A stretch of DNA of 11,128 bases from Oscillospiraceae bacterium. Lineage in GTDB: Bacteria > Bacillota > Clostridia > Oscillospirales > Ruminococcaceae. The stretch lies in NCBI GenBank assembly GCA_017848155.1, contig JAGAKC010000278.1, forward strand, positions 1 through 11,128, in the 5' to 3' direction. The notes beneath the pieces are model-generated. The model did not search any database. It saw nothing but the letters and a program-made list of their open reading frames with translations, and was not told the DNA's origin. The position numbers and the translations under genes were made by a program. Position 1 is the first letter of the stretch, and the number at the start of each line of letters is the position of its first letter. This document shows, one piece after another, positions 5,763 through 11,128 of the stretch.

Positions 5763-7184
5763 ATGGATAACAACGAACTTTATGACGAGAGCATCCCGCA
5801 GGAGGAGCAGGACCTTGCAAGCACACAGGAGCTTGCAAGCATCTCTGATGCGCCGCAGGATTTCGGTGAGAACAGTGACAGCATAATGCCCCGTGACAGG
5901 TTCACCGACCTTAACAGTGTGGATGAAAATACGGAAAAAACAAGGCTCATGGACTCTGTGCAGCCTGAAGAGGATATTCCTGAGGATGACGATTATGAGC
6001 ATATCGACAGACCTGTAAACCCCGTAAAAAAGCGCCGTAAAAAGAAAAAGAGCAAGAAAAAACAGACTAATCATATAAGGACATACGGTCAGATATTCGT
6101 GGGCGTATTGCTGGCGGTAGTTGCGATAGGCGTGGGCGCTTTCCTTGCAACTAAGCTCATCGTAGCCATGCAGGATTTTACGGGCATGGCAAAGGCAACA
6201 AAAGAGTATGAGATCGTCATTACCGACGACATGAATACCGATATGATAGCACAGGAGCTGCATGAAAACGGTATTATCGAGATGCCGTCGCTGTTCAAGA
6301 TGTATCTTAAGATAGCCAAGGAAGAAACGGGATTTCTGAACGGTGATTATATCGTTAAATCCAACATGTCTTATGATATCCTTGTAAAGACGCTCAAGAC
6401 CAAAAAGACCTACACGGAAACTGTAATGGTAATGATACCTGAGGGTTCGACAGCGCAGGAGATAGGTCAGCTTCTGGAGGCAAACTATGTCTGCCGTGCA
6501 GAGGACTTTGAGCTTTTCTATAAGACAAAGCAGGAGAAGTTCGATTTCGAGGAGGGAATACCCGATGACCCGAACCGCTTCTACATGCTGGAGGGTTATC
6601 TGTTCCCCGATACGTATGAGTTCTATGTCATTGATGATCTTAAGGAGAATCCAGACTTCGACACGCTTCCTTATGCAGAGCAGGCAGCGACCAAGATGTA
6701 CAAGAACTTTGAGAGCAAGATAACAAGAAATATGAAGTACCGCATGAAGGAGCTGGGTCTTACCCTTGACCAGACGATTATCCTTGCGTCCCTTATCCAG
6801 TGGGAGGGTACCAATGAGGATAATATGACCATGGTATCATCGGTATTCCATAACCGACTCAATAACATGGGCACCTTCCCGAGCCTGCAGTCGGATACGA
6901 CCTACACTTATATCGACGAGTGCATCAAGCCCATGATCCCCGACAGTGCAGGTGACCTTTTTGATGACATTATCGCAGCATATGACAGCTATCAGTGTGA
7001 GGGCATTCCCGTGGGAGCTATCTGCAGCCCCGGACTTGAAGCGATAAACGCTGCGCTGTATCCTGCGGAGTCGGATTACTACTACTTCCTTGCAAGCTCG
7101 GACGGTGTTTTCTACTACGCTCAGACTGTCGAGCAGCATGAGCAGAATATTATCGACGCAGAGCTTCGTTCCACGGAAGAATAA
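5763..7184 (+). CDS. mltG: Endolytic transglycosylase MltG (YceG family)
   Basis: Membrane-anchored lytic transglycosylase that cuts nascent peptidoglycan strands and is thought to terminate glycan polymerisation. Of 473 residues, 1-88 form a low-complexity acidic cytoplasmic tail, 89-101 are a strongly basic cluster (KKRRKKKKSKKKQ), and about 110-135 form one membrane segment; the rest is extracytoplasmic. The YceG domain shows EGYLFPDTYEF (277-287), LASLIQWEG (341-349) with Glu348 aligning with the catalytic Glu of E. coli MltG, VFHNRL (361-366), LQSDTTYTY (375-383) and the C-terminal GIPVGAICSPGLEAINAALYP (414-434). The usual E-K-E of the active-site helix is Q-W-E here. GGAGG 7 nt before the ATG fixes the start. 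The mltG-U32 gene order resembles the yrrL-yrrM-yrrN-yrrO cluster of Bacillus subtilis. Family certain. Confidence 0.95.
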   Translation: MDNNELYDESIPQEEQDLASTQELASISDAPQDFGENSDSIMPRDRFTDLNSVDENTEKTRLMDSVQPEEDIPEDDDYEHIDRPVNPVKKRRKKKKSKKKQTNHIRTYGQIFVGVLLAVVAIGVGAFLATKLIVAMQDFTGMAKATKEYEIVITDDMNTDMIAQELHENGIIEMPSLFKMYLKIAKEETGFLNGDYIVKSNMSYDILVKTLKTKKTYTETVMVMIPEGSTAQEIGQLLEANYVCRAEDFELFYKTKQEKFDFEEGIPDDPNRFYMLEGYLFPDTYEFYVIDDLKENPDFDTLPYAEQAATKMYKNFESKITRNMKYRMKELGLTLDQTIILASLIQWEGTNEDNMTMVSSVFHNRLNNMGTFPSLQSDTTYTYIDECIKPMIPDSAGDLFDDIIAAYDSYQCEGIPVGAICSPGLEAINAALYPAESDYYYFLASSDGVFYYAQTVEQHEQNIIDAELRSTEE

Positions 7185-7190
7185 AAAAAC

Positions 7191-7195
7191 AGGAG
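7191..7195 (+). promoter_or_regulatory. Ribosome site for a TTG start
   Basis: AGGAG lies 7 nt before TTG at 7203. The family N-terminus (KIELLAPAGD) begins three codons after this TTG and no in-frame ATG lies nearby upstream, so the site supports a TTG initiation codon. Confidence 0.75.
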
Positions 7196-7202
7196 AACAG
7201 AT

Positions 7203-8453
7203 TTGAGTAATAAAATAGAGCTGCTTGCTCCGGCAGGTGATGAGGAGTGCCTGCTTTCCGCACTTGACTACGGGTGTGATGCAGTATACCTTGCAGGAAA
7301 GTCATTCGGTATGAGAGCAGGCGCAAAGAACTTCGATGCTGACGGTCTTGCAAATGCGGTGAGCCTTGCACATTCGAGAGGCGTCAAGGTGTACCTTACC
7401 TGCAACACGATACCTCTCAACGATGAGCTTGATGCGTTTCCGTCATTTATCGCACACGCTGCGCAGTGTGGTGTGGATGCTGCAATTGCCTGCGATCTCG
7501 GTGTGATCTCTATGATAAAGAAGTACGCACCGTCGCTGGAGCTTCATATCTCCACACAGACAGGCGTTGTGAACTACATGACTGCGCAGGAGCTGTACAG
7601 AATGGGCGCAAAGCGCATAGTGCTTGCACGTGAGGTCGACCTTGAAAATATACGCACCATCCGTAAGAATATCCCCGATGATATGGAGATAGAGGTGTTC
7701 GTGCACGGAGCGATGTGTGTAAGCTTTTCGGGCAGGTGCCTTATTTCGGAGTACCTTGTCGGCAGAAATGCAAACAGGGGCGAGTGCGCTCAGCCGTGCC
7801 GCTGGGGGTATTATCTGATGGAGGAAAAGCGCCCGAATCAGTTCTTCAAGGTGTTTGAGGATGAACGGGGAAGCTATATCCTGAATGCACGTGACATGTG
7901 CATGATAGATCATCTTGATGACCTTATAGATGCAGGTGTGACCAGCTTCAAGATAGAGGGCAGGGCAAAATCAGCGTACTATGTGGCGCTTACCGTGAAT
8001 GCATACCGCACTGCACTCGATGCATATCTGAGGGGGGAGAAGCCACCGCAGTGGGTGATTGACGAGGTGAACAAGATAAGCCACAGACCGTATTGTACAG
8101 GATTTTTCTACGGTCATCCTATGGAAGGCTCCGAAACGCAGGATCCCTCTGTCACCACAAATGGCGGTCAGTATTTCGATAGCAGCGGATATTTGAGAGA
8201 GTACGATTTCGTAGGTACTGTTGACAGCTGTGAGAATGGCACGATGCACCTTACTCAGCGTAACTATTTTACGCTTAATGACGAGCTTGAGATACTTGCT
8301 CCCGGCAGAGAGCCGATAAAGTTCGCTCCGACGGAGATGTACGGAGCTGACGGGGAGCGTATAGAGATAGCACGGCATGCCACGGAAAAGCTGACAATAC
8401 CGTCTGATATCGTGGTGGAGCCACATTCGATATTAAGAAAGCTTGTAAAATGA
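7203..8453 (+). CDS. U32 family protein, probable tRNA 5-hydroxyuridine synthase (TrhP-like)
   Basis: 416 residues with the peptidase U32 fold. Characterised relatives (TrhP/YegQ, RlhA, UbiU/V) are iron-sulphur proteins that hydroxylate RNA or quinone precursors, not proteases in the classical sense; TrhP proteins use prephenate-dependent chemistry to make 5-hydroxyuridine at tRNA position 34. Seen here: ELLAPAGDEECL (6-17); the U32 signature EVFVHGAMCVSFSGRCLIS (164-182), which matches the family pattern at each key position; and four cysteines at 172, 179, 195 and 199 with the spacing of the 4Fe-4S ligands. FKIEGRAKSAYYV (249-261) and the C-terminal beta-barrel part (about 335-412) complete the architecture. 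It lies 18 bp after mltG, as U32 genes often do in Firmicutes. Start is TTG. The tRNA role is inferred from family and context; annotation as collagenase-like protease would be the older alternative. Confidence 0.88.
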   Translation: MSNKIELLAPAGDEECLLSALDYGCDAVYLAGKSFGMRAGAKNFDADGLANAVSLAHSRGVKVYLTCNTIPLNDELDAFPSFIAHAAQCGVDAAIACDLGVISMIKKYAPSLELHISTQTGVVNYMTAQELYRMGAKRIVLAREVDLENIRTIRKNIPDDMEIEVFVHGAMCVSFSGRCLISEYLVGRNANRGECAQPCRWGYYLMEEKRPNQFFKVFEDERGSYILNARDMCMIDHLDDLIDAGVTSFKIEGRAKSAYYVALTVNAYRTALDAYLRGEKPPQWVIDEVNKISHRPYCTGFFYGHPMEGSETQDPSVTTNGGQYFDSSGYLREYDFVGTVDSCENGTMHLTQRNYFTLNDELEILAPGREPIKFAPTEMYGADGERIEIARHATEKLTIPSDIVVEPHSILRKLVK

Positions 8454-8471
8454 TCATCAGGGAGGCTGCTT

Positions 8472-8903
8472 ATGTCTGACGAGTTTGATATCATGAAGCC
8501 GATCGACACGCATCTTGATGTGGGGAAAACGATGTTCGACGAGCCTGAGCCACAGGCGCCGCAGGCACCGCCGAGCGTTCACCCGTCATATGGTCATGTC
8601 ACGGCTGAGGAGCAGGAGTTTCTGTCCGAGCTTCCGCCGCAGAACAATGCTGCTTGCAGCGGAGATATGAAAGCACCGACTGTATCGGCTACGCCTGTAG
8701 GAGATGAGCTTCGGGAAGTTCTTGACGAGATGGAGCTTCTTCAGCTGCTTGATGCGGAGCGCCTTTCACGCATGACAGTTCGTGTAAACGGACGAGAGGT
8801 ACATGGAAAGATAAAGAAGGCGGCGATAGTTAGTATAGTTTCGTTCATTGCAGTTTTTCTTGTAATTTTTGTCGTTGTTGCCGCAAACGTGGCTAACGGC
8901 TGA
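8472..8903 (+). CDS. Small tail-anchored membrane protein of unknown function
   Basis: I do not recognise a family. The 143-residue protein has a hydrophilic, Pro/Glu/Asp-rich N-terminal part (1-80), a predicted acidic amphipathic helix ELREVLDEMELLQLLDAERL (79-98), a short basic stretch (RVNGREVHGKIKK, 104-116) and one hydrophobic segment at about 117-139 followed by only four residues. With the basic residues before the segment, the bulk should face the cytoplasm. GGAGG at 8461-8465 sits 6 nt before the ATG, and the codon use resembles the neighbours, so it is a real gene. It lies 18 bp after the U32 gene and 34 bp before the GH3 gene, within the same operon. The layout (acidic disordered tail, basic patch, one membrane helix) echoes the N-terminus of MltG upstream, but no sequence similarity was noticed. 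Confidence 0.75.
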   Translation: MSDEFDIMKPIDTHLDVGKTMFDEPEPQAPQAPPSVHPSYGHVTAEEQEFLSELPPQNNAACSGDMKAPTVSATPVGDELREVLDEMELLQLLDAERLSRMTVRVNGREVHGKIKKAAIVSIVSFIAVFLVIFVVVAANVANG

Positions 8904-8937
8904 TGGTAATACAGCATGAAAAAAGGAGGAACACCAA

Positions 8938-11128
8938 ATGGCAGAGCATAGATTTCTTGACACGACATTAACATTTGATGAGCGCGTTCAGGCGCTGCTT
9001 GATGAGCTTACTCTTGAAGAAAAGCTGAAGCTGATCCACACACGAATGGGAGCTATCCCAAGGCTTGGGATCAAAGAATTCGTTATCGGCGCTGAGGTGG
9101 CTCGTGGTCTTGTTTGTCGTGGAAACAATGAGGAGCATCCTACTACTGTATTCCCTGAACCATTCGGACTTGCTGCGACCTTTGACACAAATATCATGCA
9201 GGCTATGGGTGAGGTAACAGGTACCGAAACACGTATCTATCATCAGGAGGGCAAGTCCTCTCTGTGCGTGTGGGGACCTACTGTCGATCTTGAGCGTGAT
9301 CCCAGATGGGGCAGAAACGAGGAGGCCTATGGCGAGGACCCCTTCCTTGCAGGCTCGATGGCTGCCGCATTTACAAAGGGAATGTACGGTGTAAACGACA
9401 GGTATGCACGTGTTATCCCTACTCTTAAGCATTTCTATGCAAATAATAATGAGCAGGACAGGGGTACTGACAATGCAATGATCCCCACAAGGCTTAAATA
9501 TGACTACTACCTTAAGGCATTTGAAAAGCCTGTAAGGGAAGGTCATGCATACAGCCTTATGACCTCCTACAATGAGATAAACGGAATCGAAGCCATCTGC
9601 AATCCCGAGGTACAGAAGGTCTGCAAGGACAAGTGGGGACTTCTGTTTGCGGTGACAGACGGCGGAGATTTTATACAGAATGTACAGACGCACCGCCGTG
9701 ACAAGACGCACGTTGAAGCTCTTGCAAAGGTGTATAAGAACCATGGCGCAGACATAATGACCGATAACGAGGATATCGTTAATGATGCTGCAAGAGAGGC
9801 TCTCCAGCGTGGACTTATACAGGAAAGCGATATCGACAAGGTGCTTTTCGGCGCACTGAAGGCTCGCTTTATGCTGGGAGAGTTCGATAAGGACTGCCCT
9901 TACAATAAAGTGGACAGGAATCTGCTTTGCTGCAATGAGTTCTACCGCACTGCGGAAAAAGCTGCGGAGAAATCCGTCATACTGCTTAAGAACAGCAGAG
10001 CTGTGCTTCCGCTTTCAAAGCAGGAACGACTTGCGGTAATAGGATATTATTCAGATATGAATTTCCGTGACTGGTACACGGGTCTGTCAGAAAAAAATCC
10101 CACCATTCTTGACAGCGTTATTGCGACACTTGGCAGAGAGAATGTGGTCTATGAGTCGGGCAATGATATAGTCGCACTCAGAAATTCACAGACGGGCTTC
10201 TATTTCTCCGTTGATGAAAAGGATGAGCTTGTATGCGACAGTGCAACGATAAACGAGAGCTGCCTGTTTGACCTCTTTGAATGGGGTGACGGTGCGGTCT
10301 CGCTTAGGTCGAGATTCAATGGCAAGTTCCTTGCTGACAGCGGAGTATTGAAATGCATCTCTGATGAGGTATACGGCTGGTTCGTAAAGGAGCGTTTCAC
10401 TCTTCAGCGTACAGGCAGGGACTGCATCCTTAAAAACTGGCAGGACCGTTTCCTTAAGATAACCAATGATCGTCATGTGCGTGTGACAGATTCTCTTCGT
10501 CCCACAAAGGATTGTATCTTCAACATCGAGGTATTCTCAAGCGGCATCGACAGAGTGCGCAGGACGGTGACAGAGGCTCACAATGTGCTTATTATCTGTG
10601 GAAACAATCCTATGATAAATGCGAGAGAGTGTTATGACAGAAAGCATCTGCGCCTGCCTGAAAAGCAGGAAAAGGTGCTTGATACAGTGCTTTCGATAAA
10701 TCCCAATGCGGTGCTTTGCCTTATTTCAGGCTATCCCTTTGCGATAACCAATGAGAAAGCAGCCACCATCATCCATACCTCGCATGCAGGACCTGCTATG
10801 GGAGCTGCTCTTTCAAAGACTATTTTCGGTGATATCTCGCCTGCGGGAAGATGCCCCGTTACATGGTATCGCTCGGAAAATGAGCTTTGCGATATCAAGG
10901 ATTATAACATAATCCAGACAAGATCGACCTACCTATACTATGACGGTGAGCCGCTGTTCCCGTTCGGATACGGACTCAGCTACACTGCGTTCCGTTACGG
11001 CGGGCTTAGGCTTGATAAGCGCACGTTTGAACGTGGTGATACAGTTACAGTAGCTTTTGATCTGGAGAATGTCGGCGGATACAACGGCGAGGAAGTAGTT
11101 CAGCTGTATATCGGATATCCGAAGCTGC
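8938..11128 (+). CDS. Glycoside hydrolase family 3 (beta-glucosidase/xylosidase type), 3' end beyond window
   Basis: Retaining exo-glycosidase expected to release terminal beta-linked glucose or xylose. 730 residues are present and no stop is reached. There is no signal peptide, so it should act in the cytoplasm on imported oligosaccharides. The N-terminal barrel shows DLERDPRWGRNEEAYGEDP (117-135), LKHFYANNNEQDR (163-175) and FAVTDGGDF (237-245), with Asp241 at the nucleophile position where most members have SDW. The second domain starts near AAEKSVILLKNS (342-353) and contains GNNPMINARECYDRKHLRLP (555-574), with Glu564 as likely acid/base, and FPFGYGLSYTAF (674-685). Between them, about 415-530, is an inserted module with LFEWGDGAVSLRSRFNGKFL (446-465) that resembles a fascin/ricin-like beta-trefoil. 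A fibronectin-III-like domain begins near 690 and is cut. AGGAGG at 8924-8929 fixes the ATG. Substrate is not determinable. Confidence 0.93.
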   Translation, partial: MAEHRFLDTTLTFDERVQALLDELTLEEKLKLIHTRMGAIPRLGIKEFVIGAEVARGLVCRGNNEEHPTTVFPEPFGLAATFDTNIMQAMGEVTGTETRIYHQEGKSSLCVWGPTVDLERDPRWGRNEEAYGEDPFLAGSMAAAFTKGMYGVNDRYARVIPTLKHFYANNNEQDRGTDNAMIPTRLKYDYYLKAFEKPVREGHAYSLMTSYNEINGIEAICNPEVQKVCKDKWGLLFAVTDGGDFIQNVQTHRRDKTHVEALAKVYKNHGADIMTDNEDIVNDAAREALQRGLIQESDIDKVLFGALKARFMLGEFDKDCPYNKVDRNLLCCNEFYRTAEKAAEKSVILLKNSRAVLPLSKQERLAVIGYYSDMNFRDWYTGLSEKNPTILDSVIATLGRENVVYESGNDIVALRNSQTGFYFSVDEKDELVCDSATINESCLFDLFEWGDGAVSLRSRFNGKFLADSGVLKCISDEVYGWFVKERFTLQRTGRDCILKNWQDRFLKITNDRHVRVTDSLRPTKDCIFNIEVFSSGIDRVRRTVTEAHNVLIICGNNPMINARECYDRKHLRLPEKQEKVLDTVLSINPNAVLCLISGYPFAITNEKAATIIHTSHAGPAMGAALSKTIFGDISPAGRCPVTWYRSENELCDIKDYNIIQTRSTYLYYDGEPLFPFGYGLSYTAFRYGGLRLDKRTFERGDTVTVAFDLENVGGYNGEEVVQLYIGYPKL

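Noticed and set aside
8968..9744. 258-codon minus-strand frame
   Set aside because: It is antisense to the GH3 barrel, whose conserved motifs are continuous on the plus strand. No promoter or ribosome site was seen.
10180..10530. Frameshift or gene fusion break inside the GH3 gene
   Set aside because: The frame stays open from the ATG to the window end and catalytic motifs occur in the right order on both sides, so this is an in-frame domain insertion.

Overview
The window reads as chromosomal DNA from a low-to-mid GC anaerobic Firmicute, most likely a Ruminococcus-like member of the Oscillospiraceae. This rests on the Clostridia-type proteins, AGGAGG ribosome sites, consensus sigma-A promoters, a family 3 glycoside hydrolase and a gene order mixing housekeeping with fibre-degradation functions. 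The genus is an inference; no rRNA or species marker is present.

Left part (1-1118): the start of an NhaC-type Na+/H+ antiporter gene runs leftward off the window from its own promoter (TTGACA, 18 bp, TAAACT). Upstream, on the same minus strand, lies a tRNA-Ser(CGA) gene with an encoded CCA and a perfect-consensus promoter. It is followed by two nearly identical intrinsic terminators 89 bp apart. The plus-strand promoter of the next gene lies divergently.

Middle (1119-3090): a monocistronic sodium:neurotransmitter-symporter (NSS) family transporter gene is followed by an unusual 240-bp structured element. Two copies of the same terminator hairpin bracket a block of nested inverted repeats, and only the downstream copy carries a T-tract. 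No credible gene lies here. A promoter region with internal repeats then leads into the next operon.

Right part (3091-11128): eight same-strand genes with overlaps or gaps of at most 34 bp and no internal terminator look like one operon. They are a thymidylate-kinase homologue, a DUF2156 acyltransferase-fold protein, a DJ-1/PfpI protein, 5-formyltetrahydrofolate cyclo-ligase, MltG, a U32 tRNA-hydroxylation protein (TrhP-like), a small tail-anchored membrane protein of unknown function, and a GH3 glycosidase with an embedded probable beta-trefoil module that is cut by the window end. The themes are nucleotide and folate metabolism, cell-wall glycan synthesis, tRNA modification, and sugar release in the cytoplasm.

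Most of the window is ordinary core genome. The best candidates for something undescribed are the structured element at 2646-2887, the GH3 insertion module, the two-cysteine extracellular-loop insertion of the NSS transporter, and the altered DR(Y) motif of the thymidylate-kinase homologue.
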